Origin: Halocaridina rubra
Lineage: Eukaryota; Arthropoda; Malacostraca; Decapoda; Atyidae
Direction of reading: 5' to 3'
DNA: 64,000 bases
NCBI GenBank assembly: GCA_037179515.1
Contig: JAXCGZ010015156.1
Coordinates: 62,001 to 126,000 of the forward strand
Shown here: piece by piece, positions 27,012-39,829 of the stretch
How the letters are laid out: every line of letters begins with the position of its first letter
Numbering within the stretch: the stretch's first letter is position 1
Made by a program: the position numbers and the translations under genes
Notes under the pieces: model-generated
Databases searched by the model: none
What the model saw: the letters and a program-made list of their open reading frames with translations, nothing else
Told to the model about the DNA's origin: nothing

Positions 27012-29240
27012 GTGTGTGTGTGTATTTATTTACCTAATTGTATTTACCTAATTGTGTTTACGGGAAAGAGCCCAAAGCTCGTATCTTCCCGTCTCCTTAT
27101 CGGTTCCATTTTATACTTAGTGATACTTATCATACATGTCCTTAAAACTATGGCTTGAGAGAGCGTTAACTACCTCCTCGCTTAGCCAATTCCAATTATC
27201 AACTACTCTTACACTGAAAAAGTATTTCCTTACATCATGCAAAGAAGTTTTCTTACGAAGCTTCAAACTATGACCTCTAGTTCTAGAGCTGGCCATATCA
27301 AAATATCGATCCCTATCCACTCTGTCATAATCATGAAGGAATTTAAAGACTGTCACCATATCCCCCCTCAATCTTCTAGCTTCGAGTGATGGTAAGTCTA
27401 ATTCCCTCAGCTTCTCATCATAGCTGAGATTGCATATTTCTGGCACCAGTTTCGTGGCATGTCTTTGAACTTTTTCAAGCTTAGGTATGTACTTTTTCAA
27501 GTGCGGATTCTAAAAGGGGGCTGCATGTTCGAGTTTTGGCCTCACATAGGTTACATAAATATTTCCGAACATTTCCTTGTCCATGTGCCTGATGGCTACC
27601 CTTACATCAGCCCTTACTATGCCATTTATATGTATTTCTGGAGACAAATCTGCCAGTATGTTTACTCCTAGATCTCTCTCATTTTCTGTCTCTTGAAGTT
27701 GTACTCCAGCCACCGAGTAGGCAAGCTTGGGACTTCTTGCAATCTTTGCATCATCTGCATCCATATTCATGAATGAATTTACAGACTCTGGTAGGTCATT
27801 TACATATACAAGGAACAAAAGTGGCCCTAAAACTGAACCCTGTGGAACTCCACTACTAACTCTTCTCCATTCAGACACTGAGTTTCTTACTCTAACCCTC
27901 TGTTTCCCTTCCTCCTAAGTAAGTTTTTATCCATTCCAAAACATATCCACCTATTTTAGCCATTGATTGCAGCTTCCTAATAAGTCTCCCATGTGGAACA
28001 GTGTCAAACGCTTTCTGGAAGTCTAGGAATATGCAGTCTGCCCACCCCTCTCTTTCCTGTAAGATTCGGCTTACCTCATCATAAAACTCTAATAAGTTTG
28101 TTACTGTTCATCTACCTTCTCTGAAGCCATGTTGCCTCTCTGACAAAAAGTTGAAGGATTCCAAGTGAAGAGAGATATGTTTCCTTAGTAGTTTCTCCAT
28201 AACTTTGCAAACTATGCTGGTCAAGGAAACTGGTCTTTAGTTCAGAGCCGTATCCTTCCTTCCCTTTTTGAAGATAGGTATCACATTTGCTTGATTCCAA
28301 CATCTTGGAATCTCCCCTGACTCCAGTGACTTTTTAAATATGATACTTAGTACCACTGATATTGAGTTTGCACATTTTTTAAGCACATGAGGGGATATGT
28401 CATCAGGACCTGTAGCTTTATGAACATCTAAATCCATCAGCGCTTTACATACCTCTGTGGCTGTAAGGTTGATGTTCTCTAATACCGGCCCTTGAGCTTC
28501 TATCTCTGCAATCTGAGGGGGTGGGGATTTTGTACTGTAAATACTGACTGAAACTCCATGTTCAATTCTTTGCAGATCTCTTGATCCATCTCAGTGATGC
28601 TTCCATCTGCTCTCTTTAGCCTTAAAACCTGTTCTTTTACAGTCAGTTTTCCTCTGATAAAGCTGTGGAAAAGCTTGGGATTTTCTTTAGCCTTCCTGGT
28701 GATATCCCTCTCATAGTCTCTCTCTGCCTCTCTCCTTTTACTTAGGTAGTCATTTCTTGCTCTTTTGTAGGTTTGCCAGGCATTTATGTTCTTTCTCCTC
28801 CTATACCTTTTCCAACATTTGTCTCTCCACTCCTTAGCTCTTTTACACTCATTATCGAACCATTTCTCTCTGGCATGAATTACACCTACTTTGGTGATAG
28901 GTATGCAGCAATCTACTGTCTTCCCATATTTCTCACAAAAGATGTCATACATTTCTTGTACATATTTTTTGTAAAATAAGGTTCTCCAGTCAATAACTGC
29001 AAAAAGCTCATTCATTTTGATGTAATCTCCTTTTGGATAGCTCCTCCTCATGTACTCAGTGCCTCTACTTTCAGGCAGAATATCTTCAATGATATACTCC
29101 ATCAACAACACACAGTGGTCACTCTTTCCAATTGGTGGTTCATACTCAATTTTTTCAATATCCAACACATTATCTGTGAATACTAGATCAAGTAGTGATG
29201 GCTCATCCCCACCCCTGGCCCGCGTTGGTTCCATTACATG
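27012..29240 (-). pseudogene. Family A copy A7, ORF2 remnants
   Basis: 3' tail at about 27012-27058 next to GTGTGTGTGTGTA. Reverse transcriptase C-terminal frames lie at 27117-27500 and 27510-27878. About 165 bases are missing at 27740, where TCTTGCA joins ATCTTTGCA, removing the segment between RRPKL and DDAKI. The endonuclease-linker frame at 28500-29234 is open and well kept (GKSDHCVLLMEYIIEDILPE). The 5' break is in CCATTACATG. Confidence 0.82.
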
Positions 29241-29246
29241 TATGTG

Positions 29247-32140
29247 TGATTACCTAATTGTGATTACCTAATTATGTTTACGGGAAAGAGCCCAAAGCTC
29301 GTATCTTCCCGTCTCCTCATCGGTTCCATTTTATACTTAGTGATACTTATCATACCTGTCCTTAAAACTATGGATTGAGATAGCATTAACTACCTCCTCG
29401 CTTAGCCAATTCCAATTATCAACTACTCTTACACTGAAAAAGTATTTCCTTACATCCTGCGAAGAAGTTTTCTTACCAAGCTTCAAACTATGACCTCTAG
29501 TTCTAGAGCCAGCCATATCAAAATATCGATCCCTATCCACTCTATCATAACCATGAAGGAATTTAAAGACTGTCACCATATCCCCCCTCACTCTTCTAGC
29601 TTCGAGTGATGGTAAGTCTAATTCCCTCAGCCTCTCATCATAACTGAGATTGCGTATTTCTGGCACCAGTTTCGTGGCATGTCTTTGAACTTTTTCAAGC
29701 TTAGCTATGTGCTTTTTCAAGTGCGGATTCCAAAAGGGGGCTGCATATTCGACTTTTGGCCTCACATAGGTTACATAAATATTTCTGAACATTTCCTTGT
29801 CCATGTGCCTGAAGGCTACCCTTACATATGATAAAAATGCATATGCTGCCCTTACTATGCCATTTATATGTATTTCTGGAGACAAATCTGCCAGTATGTT
29901 TACTCCTAGGTCTCTCTCATTTTCTGTCTCTTGAAGTTGTACTCCAGCCACCGAGTAGTCAAGCTTGGGCCTTCTTGCACTTGTACCCATTCTCATTACC
30001 TTACATTTTGAAGTATTGAATTTCATTAGCCACTTTTCTGACCACTCATGCAGATTATTTAGATCCTCCTGAAGTTCTCTACCATTGTTCTCGTTTTTTA
30101 CTTTCTTCACAATCTTTGCATCATCTGCAAACATATTCATGAATGAATTTACAGACTCTGGTAGGTCATTTACATATACAAGGAACAAAAGTGGCCCTAA
30201 AACTGAACCCTGTGGAACTCCACTACTAACTCTTCTCTATTCAGACACTGAGTGTCTTACTCTAACCCTCTGTTCCCTTCCTTCTAAGTAAGTTTTTATC
30301 CATTCCAAAACATTTCCACCTATTCTAGCCATTGATTGCAGCTTCCTAATAAGTCTCCCATGTGGAACATTGTCAAACGCTTTCTGGAAGTCTAGGAATA
30401 TGCAATCTGCCCAGCCCTCTCTTTCCTGTAAGATTTGGCTTACCTCATCATAAAATTCTAATAAGTTTGTTACTGTTGATCTACCTTCTCTGAAGCCATG
30501 TTGCCTCACTGACAAAAAGTTCAAGGATTCCAAGTGAAGAGAGATATGTTTCCTTAGTAGTTTCTCCATAACTTTGCAAACTATGGTGGTCAAGGAAACT
30601 GGTCTATAGTCCAGAGCCGTATCCCTCCTTCCCTTTTAGAAGATAGGTATCACATTTGCTTGTTTCCAGCATCTTGGAATCTCCCCCGACTCCAGTGACT
30701 CCTTAAATATGATACTTAGTGCCACTGATATTGTGTTTGCGCATTTGTTAAGCACATGAGGGGATATGTCATCAGGACCTGTAGCTTTATGAACATCGAA
30801 ATCCATCAGCGCTTTGCATACCTCTGTGGCTGTAAGGTTGATGTTCTCTAATACCGGCCCTTGAGCTTCTATCCCTGCAATCTGAGGGGGTGGGGTATTT
30901 TCTACTGTAAATACTGACTGAAACTCCTTGTTCAATTCTTTGCAGATCTCTTCATCCGTCTCAGTGATGCTTCCATCCGCTCTCTTTAGCCTTAAAACCT
31001 GTTCTTTTACCTTCAGTTTTCCTCTGATAAAGCTGTGGAAAAGCTTGGGATTTTCTTTAGCCATCCTGGTGATGTCCCTCTCATAGTCTCTCTCTGCCTC
31101 TCTCCTCTTACTTAGGTAGTCATTTCTTGTTCTTTTGTAGGTTTGCTAGGCATTTATGTTTTTTCTCCTCCTATACCTTTTCCAGCATTTGTCTCTCCAC
31201 GCCTTAGCTCTTTTACACCCATTATCGAACCATTTCTCTCTGGCATAAATTACACCTACTTTGGTGACAGGTATGCAGCAATCTACTATCTTCCCATATC
31301 TCTCACAAAAGATGTCATACATTTCTTGTACAGATTTGTTGTAAAATAAGGTTCTCCAGTCAATAACTGCAAAAAGCTCATTCATTTTGATGTAATCTCC
31401 TTTCGGATAGTTCTTCCTCATGTCCTCAGTGCCTCTACTCTCAGGAAGAATATCTTCAATGATATACTCCATCAACAACACACAGTGGTCACTCTTTCCA
31501 ATTGGTGGTTCATACTCAATATTTTCAATATCCAACACATTATCTGTGAACACTAGATCAAGTAGTGATGGCTCATCCCCACCCCTGGCCCTTGTTGGTT
31601 CCATTACATGTTGGTGTAGGAAATTCCCTTGTACGCAATCTAGGAATCTTGCCCCGAATGAGTCCTCACCACTGTGTGGGTCAAGATTTATCCAATCTAT
31701 CTCTTTATGATTAAAGTCTCCCATAATCAAAATCCTACATTTTTTTTCCCGTGCCATGTTAACAACTGAGTTTATGACTTCAATAGTACCTATATGACTT
31801 TCCTCATAAACTTCAAGCCTATTTTGGTTCCTTGGTGGGTTGTATACAACAGTTATTATAATGCTCTCTGACCCAGTATTTATGCGAACAACAAGAAATT
31901 CCCTGAACTCACTTTCTATAGCCAAGTTTATTTCTTCAACTTGAATCCTCTCACTTATGAGCAGTGCTATCCCTCCACCAGTCCTCTCAGATCTTTCAAC
32001 CCTTAGTATTCTGAAGCCCTTAGGAAAAACTGTGACACTGTTTATGTCCTCACTCAACTTAGTCTCTGTAATTGCTACTATATCTGCCTTACTGTTGTGA
32101 ATCCTATCTTTTAATTCTACTGCCTTACCAGCTAATCCAT
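29247..32140 (-). pseudogene. Family A copy A8: complete ORF2 with three nonsense codons and no frameshift
   Basis: The entire ORF2 is in one frame from 32140 to 29337, about 934 codons. The endonuclease (TGGGIALLISERIQ, MGDFNHKEIDW, GKSDHCVLLM) and reverse transcriptase (HGFREGRSTVTNL, MFADDAKIV) motifs are intact. Three stops interrupt it: 30237-30239 (Trp codon in SEWRR), 30636-30638 (Lys codon in PIFKKG) and 31146-31148 (Trp codon in NAWQTY). The insertion is young. The 5' break is at CAGCATTTGTG, the same position as in A0. The 3' tail at 29247-29278 abuts TGTATGTGTG. Confidence 0.86.
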
Positions 32141-32145
32141 CAGCA

Positions 32146-32175
<30 letters not shown>
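32141..32175. repeat. (TG)n junction tract between family A copies A8 and A9
   Basis: About eleven TG units, then TATGTGAGTATG, with the 5' end of A8 on one side and the tail of A9 on the other. Confidence 0.9.
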
Positions 32176-32177
<2 letters not shown>

Positions 32178-32245
32178 AGTATGTAATTACCTAATTATGC
32201 TTATGGAAAATAACCCTATGCTTGTAACTCCCTGTCACCTGGTCG
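32176..32245 (-). pseudogene. Family A copy A9, 3' UTR part (continues at 38229)
   Basis: About 70 bases of older-subfamily 3' UTR (TAATTACCTAATTATGCTTA, TGCTTGTAACTCCCTGTC). Its continuation, the reverse transcriptase C-terminal codons, appears at 38229-38642. The two are separated by the gag-pol element. Confidence 0.65.
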
Positions 32246-32544
32246 GTGTGTGTTTGTGATCGGTTTAGCATCACGGACTCGCTTTGCTACTAAGGGCCCA
32301 GACGGTGCCTTCTTGCAAAGGACTTTGGTGTTGGTAAGTGTGACCATTACCCTGAGTGAATGCCCTTTCTAGCCTCAGTCTGTGGCAGGCTGCAAACCCT
32401 CAACTTGATGAGTCAAAGTTGCAAACTCTACCAATACGATGGCCACTTATCATCTATGTTCTTGACCAGCTAGCAGGGTGAGTGGTGAATTTTCTCTCCA
32501 TTCTTGTTTTTACTATATAACAAGCTATCTAGCCACTGAATGTC

Positions 32545-33256
32545 ATGGCAGCAAACAGTAAATTTAGTACTAAAATGACGAAGGCATGTGATGGAAAGGG
32601 AGATGTTGTTGAGTTGTTAAAGAAGGTGGAATTAATGGCAAATTGGACGGATATTAAATATTTGGCCAGCTTTATACATTTGTTTCAGGAAGGGATGCAT
32701 TAGCCCTCTATCTGGAGATGAGCAAAAGGGATCAATTAGGTGTTGATAAGATCAAGAGTAGCTTGAAAGAAGCTTTAGCAAAATGTATGCTTGATCCTTT
32801 TGGGAGGTTTAAAAGGGTGTGGTGGTTAGGGAAACAAGTAGATGTACTTGCTAATGAAATGAGGAAATTATCTGAGTTAGCTGGGTGGGCTGGAAAAGGC
32901 TTGGAGAGAGCTGTAAAGTTAGGGTTTGTAGCTGGACTCCCGGATTGAATATCAAGGGAATTACAACAGACAAAGAATTCTGCATTAGTGATTATGGATA
33001 ATTTACTAGCTAGAGCTAGAGTCTTGACATCAGAAGGAGGTAAAGAGGTGGTGGCAGTAACTAGTAAAGGATGTAGTGCAGTAGAAAATCAGCAGACCCT
33101 GCAACATCAGCATGATATGCTGAGTGACAGAAAGGAGAGACACATGGCTTCAGGGACCAATGCTTCATGTGTGGAGGTCCACTCATGGCAAGAGAGTGCA
33201 AGGAACCAAAACCAGACATCATCTGCTACTGATGTTGAAAATTGGGGCATATGAGT
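32545..33256 (+). pseudogene. gag-like remnant with nucleocapsid zinc-knuckle traces
   Basis: Starts at ATG 32545 (MAANSKFSTKMTKA), runs to a stop at 32701 and continues in another frame from about 32690 (ALYLEMSKRDQLGVDKIKSS). The part through LERAVKLGFVAGLPD (to 32945) reads as a helical capsid-like domain. Then come an in-frame stop, NLLARARVLTSEGGKEV, and near 33168 a shifted frame with C-x2-C..C (CFMCGGPLMARECK), followed by a second C-x2-C-x4-H (33228-33253), both with lost ligands and stops. These are nucleic-acid-binding zinc knuckles by position and spacing. The gene is clearly dead. Confidence 0.6.
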
Positions 33257-33299
33257 AAGCACATATAGCTAACCAGTGTAATCAGGGAAATGATCAAGG

Positions 33300-34013
33300 G
33301 GTGGCTATTGCATTTCCAAGAATTTTATTGATGGTGGAGATTTTGGTAGGTGGAAAAGGGCCAAGAGCATTAGTGGATTCGGCCAATTCAACCACTGTGA
33401 TGGCCGCCTGCTTATCAGTAAAGTTTTAGTAGGGAGAGGAAAGGAGTTTGATGGCTGTTAAGGTAAGAGTAATTAGATGTTAGGGTACCTGAGAAGTTGA
33501 GTTGATAGTATAGGCACTCCAATTACAATTTTGGGCTCTTTTTCTTAATACAATTATTGATGGCATTGAGGTAGTACTGGGGATGGATGTGATCAGTCAA
33601 TTTGGTGGAGTGACATTTATGAATGGAAGAGTGAAGTTTGGGAGGTGTGAAGTCTGTTTAAGAATTGAGAGGGAGGAGGCTCAAGGCATATTGGCAGTGG
33701 GAAAAGATAGTGGAATTGGCAATCCAACTGAGGCTGTTGAAACAAACTTTCCCAGGGTGGAAGAGGACTGTCTTGGTAAGTGGGACTATTGGGGAGGAGC
33801 ACACCCGTTCACTTTGCCTAGTCAAAGAGGAAATTGAGTTACATAAAAATGTGGTACAGAAAGGTATCGAGAAAGCTGCTTCATCGTTAAAGATTTAGAA
33901 CAAGGATTTTGTTGAGACATATTATGGTAAGAAGTGGGTATTAGAGTGGTTTCTGTAAAGGAACTTGTCAGTGTCGAAAAACCGTATTGGTTGTTATAAG
34001 TATACTGTATGAG
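33300..34013 (+). pseudogene. Aspartic-protease-like remnant of the LTR-type element
   Basis: GPRALVDSANSTTVMA at about 33360-33407 fits a retroelement protease active-site region in which the DSG/DTG glycine is changed to Ala. VVLGMDVISQFGG at 33571-33609 fits the second conserved loop. Stops are frequent. The stretch ends near KNRIGCYKY at about 33977-34003, where copy B2 begins. Confidence 0.5.
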
Positions 34014-36655
34014 AGGACATATATATTCCCTTTCTTCTGCTGCTGCTCTCCAAACTCCACTAACTTCGTGTCTTTCTTTGAAAATCTGTCCTCTTGCCAT
34101 GAGTCCTTGCAATCTTCTCACTCACATGCTAAGTTCTCTATATTAGGGAGTTCAGTGTACACCACAGTGAATGGGTTAATTTTTCTAACACTGATGTGGG
34201 AGTAAGTGAGGCCCTTGCTTTCTCTATTACTCATGATCTGGAGAAGATTATCAAACATCCTACTCATGTTCCTGATCGACACAAACATACACCCAACACT
34301 TTTGACCTATTTCTTACTTTAAATCCTTCAAACTACTTGTGTTTGGAGCTTTCCCCTCTTGGTAAATCTGATCACTCTTTGATCTCAATCTCTTCCATTT
34401 TTGCTCTCCATCCATCAATTCCTCCTACTCAGCGCTGCCTTTTGAACTCTGAGCATACCCAACATGAAGATTTGCATAATTTCCTATTTGACTTCCAGTG
34501 GGATGACTACTGTTTTCAGTCCCGCAAGCCTGATCAGGTACCCCTAAAAGTTGCCGAGATAATAACCTCAAAAATGGAGGCATTCATTCCCTCCTCTATG
34601 AAAATTTTTCTCCCCCTAATCATTGGTTTAACCATGCATGCTCCATGGCAGTTCAGGTCAAGGATCGGGCACGCTGGTTGTACCAAGCCACTCTTCTGAT
34701 TTAACTCGCTCCACTCTTATTGCAGCTAGGAATTGCTGTACTGCTCAGATTCGAAGATCTAAAGCTTTCTTTATATTTAGTAAAGTTAATGACCTTAACT
34801 CCTCTCCCACTAATAAATCTTTCTGGTCCTTAGCCAAGACCCTCTCCAAAAACTTCTGTAACTCAAGCTTTCCCACTCTCATCCGTTCCAGTGGTTCTGT
34901 TGCTTGCTGTCCCACTGACAAAGCCACTCTCTTTGGCTCTCATTTTTCTGCCAAATCTTCCTTTAGCGATTCTAGTGCACCTGTCCCTCGTTCTTTACCC
35001 CTATCTAAACCTATTTTCTCCCTTATTCTTTCTTCACGCAAAGTTCATAAGGTTCTTTGCTCACTAAAGACAAACAAAGCATCTGGTCCCGATGGTATCC
35101 CTGCAAGGTTCCTTAAACTGGCTCCCATGCTTTGCCATCTTTTCCCCCTCATTCTGTCAACTAGTATCTATCCTTCATCTTGTAAGTATGCTCTAGTGCA
35201 ACCTGTTCCTAAGAAGGGTGACCTCTCTATTCTTTCAAACTACCGACCTATTGTCCTAACCTCATCTATCGCTAAAGCTTTCGAAACTTTTCTCAATTCT
35301 TACTTCTTGGAATGTCTTGAATCTAACTCATTTATCTCCAATCACCAGTACAGCTTCTGCAAGACAAGATCAACTGGCTACCTCTTGTCCTATCTTAATC
35401 AAGTATGGTCATTGACCTTGCTATCTCTAAGGCTTTTGACAGTGTCTGGCACATGGCTCTGTTGGCCAAACTCCCTTCTAATGGCTTTACCCCTTCTCTT
35501 TGTTCTCTGATTTCCAGTTTTCATTCTGACCATTTTATATATGTTGTTGTTGAGAGTACAACATCTAGCCCACTCCCTCTTACTAGTGGGGTTCCACAGG
35601 GCTCTGTTCTTTCACCTACTCTGTTCCTTCTCTTTATCACTTATCTGCTTCAGTCCCAATCCTCCTCTCTTCTTCACGCCTCTGCCGATGATTCCACCCT
35701 GCATTTTTTCTGGAAGTTTTTTCACAATCTTCATCTGCTACTTGTAATCAGTCTCGTATCACTCTTTCTTCTACTTTCAACTCTGAATTGCAGAGAGTAT
35801 CTGAGTGGGGCACCCAAAAGTTAGGTAAATGTAATGCCTCCAAGACAGTTTCTGGCTGTCTATACCCCTATTGTTTACAAAACTAGCGAAATTTATCCTC
35901 TTAATTCTATTAAATATTAGGAATCACGATAGCCTCTAGCTTGTCTTGGAAGAATCACATGATCCAAATTTCTAAATCTGCATCCAAATAATTGGGGGTT
36001 CTATTTCGTTTTCATCATTACTTTTCCTCTTTACACTTACTTAAAATCTATAAAGGTCTTTTCTATCCCTATTTAGACTACTGCTCACAGATCTGGGGTA
36101 CTTCTTCATATACTTACCTCCTTGATAGGGTTGGATCTATGTCAGTCAGACTCATTAAAGTCCTTTCTCTTACTTTTAAGGATCATTCCTATCTCTTTTC
36201 TATCACCACTACTTCCATCGTTGCTCTGATGAGTTGGCGAGTTGCATCCCTCCCCCACTGCCGAGGCCACATAACACTCTCCAAGCAGCCTTGTCTCACA
36301 GGTACTGTGTAGAGATATGTAGCTTGCTGATTGGATGGTGCAGCGACTGCTTCTTCCCATCCACCTCCAGACTCTGGAACTCTCTTCCCCCTTCTGTCTA
36401 ACCTAATTCTTATAACCTATCTTCCTTCAAAAAACGGATCTATCGTCATCTCAGGACCAAATCCTACCATATCTCTAGGTCCTCAGTACTTCGACTATTC
36501 TTTCAGCATGTCCTCTTCCTATTGTGTACCATTACCTCATCTCTGCCTTGTCCTTTACCTTTTAATTTACCTTTGTCTTAATGTTTTCTTTATGCCCGAA
36601 CCTTTATTGATGAGGAAAATTTTTCCCTGTCTCGATGTCACACTCAAGAAATAAT
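34014..36655 (+). pseudogene. Jockey-like copy B2, 5'-truncated and broken
   Basis: Second family B copy. It starts inside the endonuclease (CSPNSTNFVSFFENLSSC) and carries remnants of all later parts: [50 protein letters not shown] and ADDSTLHFF. Frames change at about 34640, 35390 and 35720, and a deletion removes the SLRNYGESFV region near 35405. The 3' UTR through GATGTCACACTC (36633-36644) matches B1, but the tail is AAGAAATAATATATC rather than poly(A). It sits in the LTR-type element, in the position where a reverse transcriptase domain would be expected. Confidence 0.8.
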
Positions 36656-37930
36656 ATATCAAAGGTGGATGCTGTGTTGAAAGGAGTTGATTTAGCTTTA
36701 AAGTGGGATGTGTGAAAAGATAATATAAGATCTGATTCAGGTACTGTGTTGGGCTAGGTCAAGTCTCTTTTGACTGCTGAGAGTAGAGTTCATACAAAGG
36801 GAGCTGTAGAGATCATTGTAAAGCAGTGCCTTGGAATGTTAAGGGAATTGATCAATGAGTTTGGGTTGTAAATGAGTTTGGTCTTTGCACCACCAGGACA
36901 GAATAAGGCAGATGTCCTGACCAGAGCAACGAAGGCTTGGCTTGGTATACCCGAGAAGAGGTAAGAAGATAAGGCTGAGATATATTGTATGGGATCTCCA
37001 AATTTGGAAGAGTTGCATCAAATGCACCACATGGGAGGTTGACAGGAAACTGTTTGTGGTTATAATATTGATCATATACTGACAACCAAAGAAATTGGCA
37101 AGTGGTAAGAAGTTACATCCAGTGTCAATCAATAGCCTTAGCACACCAAAACCACAAAAGATGGGGGGAAATAGAGTGGAGAATGATTGGAAAAGATTGG
37201 TTATTGATGTGACTTATTATCAGCAAGGGGAGTATTTTTGTATGGTAGATTGTGGTCCTGGTCGATTTGCAATCTGGAGTTAGTCGAGGACATAGACTGA
37301 GGAGGAGATTGCGACTTGTTGAACAAGGTCTTTCTAGAAAGGGTCCAGTTGATGAGGTATTGATGTATAACATCATTTTTTCTGGTCACAGACTATGAAG
37401 GACATGTTGGATAAATGGAATATAAGTCCCTTCTTCAGAGCAGCTTAGCAACCTAGTGGAAATGGAATTTATCAGTGAAAACATTGGATCAATAAGGCAA
37501 TAGCAAATAGCTCTTGCAACAGCTGCAGATGCAGTATTTTGGTATAATGTGTCGCCTAGGTTGGGACAAGATGAGAAAACAATTCCTCAAAATGCAGTAT
37601 TGCAATATTAGTGATGACATCCAAGTGTAGTGCCAATTGTTGTTGAAAAGGAGGAGGAAGGGGTTATGTCTATGCAAATGGGAGACAAGGTTTGGGTGAA
37701 GCCCCCTGATGGAAAGTGCACATCTCAGTGTAGAAGAGAAATTGTGCCAGATGTGCATTCCCAAAATAATATTTCTTTCAGTTGAATGCCAAGATACATC
37801 TTGGATCTGCAGGTGGTGGTGGAAAGTGAAGAGAGCAAGGTAGAAGAAGATGATGAAGTACCACTACACTGATTGAGCGAGAGGGACAGGTGCCAGAGTG
37901 GATGAGAGATTATGTCGACGGAGATTTTAA
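36656..37930 (+). pseudogene. RNase H- and integrase-like remnant of the LTR-type element
   Basis: Three-frame fragments resume after B2. SLLTAESRVHTKGA and ELINEFGL (36770-36860) suit the end of an RNase H domain. At 37142-37282 an open stretch of about 45 residues (VENDWKRLVIDVTYY, CMVDCGPGRFAIW) suits the start of an integrase core with its first catalytic Asp. GPVDEVLMYN at 37340-37370 is the second catalytic region, with the Asp changed to Tyr. A C-terminal chromodomain-like or GPY-like part (VWVKPPDGKC, about 37690) follows. Stops occur throughout. Confidence 0.55.
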
Positions 37931-38228
37931 TGATTAAATTAGACTAATCTAGGGTCAAGGGAATCTGGTGTAAATTATTCAGTTATTGTTAGATATAAGT
38001 TATTGCCTGCGTTTTTGGTTTTTTAATGTTTTTATTTTTATCACCGAGTTTTGAGCAGTATAATCCGTATTGCTCTGATTAGATTAGTCATTCTGTTTGC
38101 TCAGTTTATAAGGTAGATTAGGGACCATGAGTGGTGTTTTGTGGCGTGGTAATAGGAATGTCTGGAGTAGTGCTTAGAGAGTTGTGCGTCAAGGCGTTAG
38201 AGGCAAGAAAAAGAAACAGAGGAGATAG

Positions 38229-38642
38229 GTTTAACTACTTCCTTACTAAGCAAATTCCAGTTATCAACCATTCTTTAACTAAACACTTACTTCCTTATAT
38301 CCTGTAAAGAAGCTTTCTGAAAAAGCTTCACATTATGGCTTCTGGTTTTAGAGCCACCCATATAAAAACATTACTCCCTGTCTGCTCAGTTAAAGCCATG
38401 AAAGAATTAAAAAACCCTCTACATATCCCCCATCATTCTTTTAGCTTCAAGTGATAGCAAGTCTAATTCACTCAGCCTCTCTTCCTAACTGAGATTTCAT
38501 CTCTGACACCAGCTTCACATCAAGTTTTGAACTTTTTCAGTTCATTTAAATGCTTTTTCAAGTGCGGATTCCAAAAAGGTGCTGCATATGCACATTTTTG
38601 CCTCACTTAAGTTGCATAAAGAATTCTGAACATATTTTTGTT
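38229..38642 (-). pseudogene. Family A copy A9, reverse transcriptase C-terminal part
   Basis: Strongly diverged match to the last 135 residues of ORF2; GCTTTTTCAAGTGCGGATTC at 38551-38570 is the best-kept stretch. Many substitutions and single-base changes. It is the continuation of the 3' UTR at 32176-32245. Confidence 0.7.
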
Positions 38643-38647
38643 TAAAG

Positions 38648-39649
38648 AAAAGATTTTCAGGAGCTGAATATCGAACGTGAAGGCATTACAAAATCCTTTG
38701 CAGATGCAGTAAAGTAAAGCATGACAGTAAAAAAGGCAGTGAAGGGGCACTGGAAAATATAAAAAACGGTTGACTACTAATAAACAGTAATAGAAAAATA
38801 ATAGATGTTGCGACTGAAAGGGTTAAGCTACTGTTCAAACAGGCACTCGATAAAGAGAAGTCATTGATAATATTAGGCATAAGTGAAACCCAGGAGTCAA
38901 CATGGCTGGGGAGACTTGAACATAATGAAGCTATGGTTTTAGAGTTGATAAGGAAGCTTGGTGTAGTATGTGGTCCAGAAAATATTGTAATCATTCATCG
39001 AATTTGTATATATTCTAAGAAGGAAAAGGCAAGAATAATAAGAGTAACCTTTGAGAGAGGGAACACATGTAGAGAAGTATTAATGAGGGCAAAGAAAGCT
39101 AATAAAACTTGAAGAATCCAGAACAGTATTCATTAGACCATATAGAACACAGGAAGACATGGAAAGGATCAAAAGCTTGTTGCAAGAACCTAGAAGATTA
39201 AATGTGGGAAAAAATGAAGAATAGAAGAAAATGTTTTGCTTCAGAGTTCTTCAAGCCTGAGGGGATATAAAGAAGATACTGCTAGGAGATAAGGGATGCA
39301 GCCTCATTAACACTGTTGTACACAAATGCTGATGGAATAGCTGCAGAGGAATTAAAGGATAGGATTCACAATAGTAAGGCAGATATAGTAACAGTTACAG
39401 AGACTAATTTAAGTGAGGACATAGACAGTGTCAAAGTTTTTCCTAAGGACTTCATAATATTAAAGGTTGAAAGATCTGAGAGGAATGGCAGAGGGATAGC
39501 ATTGCTCATAAGGAAAGGCTTCAGGTTGAAAATATAAACTTTGCTATAGTGAGTTCAAGGAATTTTTTGTTGTTCGCATAAATACCGGGTCAAAGAGCAA
39601 TATAATAGCTGTTGTACTGAAACCACCAAAGAATCATCATAGGTTAGAC
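38648..39649 (+). pseudogene. Old family A copy A10 on the plus strand, ORF1 end and ORF2 start
   Basis: One of the few plus-strand family A copies. ORF1 C-terminal domain at 38864-39112 (GISETQESTWLGRLE, LIRKLGVVCGPENIV, VTFERGNTCREVLM). The endonuclease start follows from 39313 (YTNADGIAAEELKDRI, TVTETNLSEDIDSV) to about 39600, with shifts at 39520. The copy is cut at codons NHHRL (39632-39649). It resumes at 55628 with RLEVYEESYIGTT, so A10 was split by the intervening 16 kb. Confidence 0.8.
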
Positions 39650-39829
39650 CAGTAGTTCCCATCCTTTGTTTTTTGGGGGAGGACATGCCTCACCTAAGCA
39701 TCTCTATAATCTTGATCCCCCCCATGACATGTAATTCTTATTATTCAAAAAGTAAACTCCTATTCATGTGGAGGAAGCCCAAAAGAGAAATAAAAGAACG
39801 AAAGGACTGTTGAAGTCATGTGAAGACAA

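Larger units (their letters stand above)
32246..38228 (+). mobile_element. Decayed LTR-type retrotransposon (gag-protease-RNase H-integrase remnants)
   Basis: A plus-strand block inserted between two parts of family A copy A9. In order it has a gag-like frame with eroded zinc knuckles, an aspartic-protease-like stretch, then the Jockey-like copy B2, then RNase H- and integrase-like stretches. The reverse transcriptase core is absent; it seems to have been lost where B2 now lies. No matching long terminal repeats could be recognised at the two ends. Many stops and shifts make it inactive. A Ty3/Gypsy-like affiliation is my guess from the domain order and the integrase-type sequence. Confidence 0.6.

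Noticed and set aside
32545..37930. gag-pol remnant considered as an endogenous virus
   Set aside because: No envelope-like frame was recognised; domain traces are compatible with an ordinary LTR retrotransposon.
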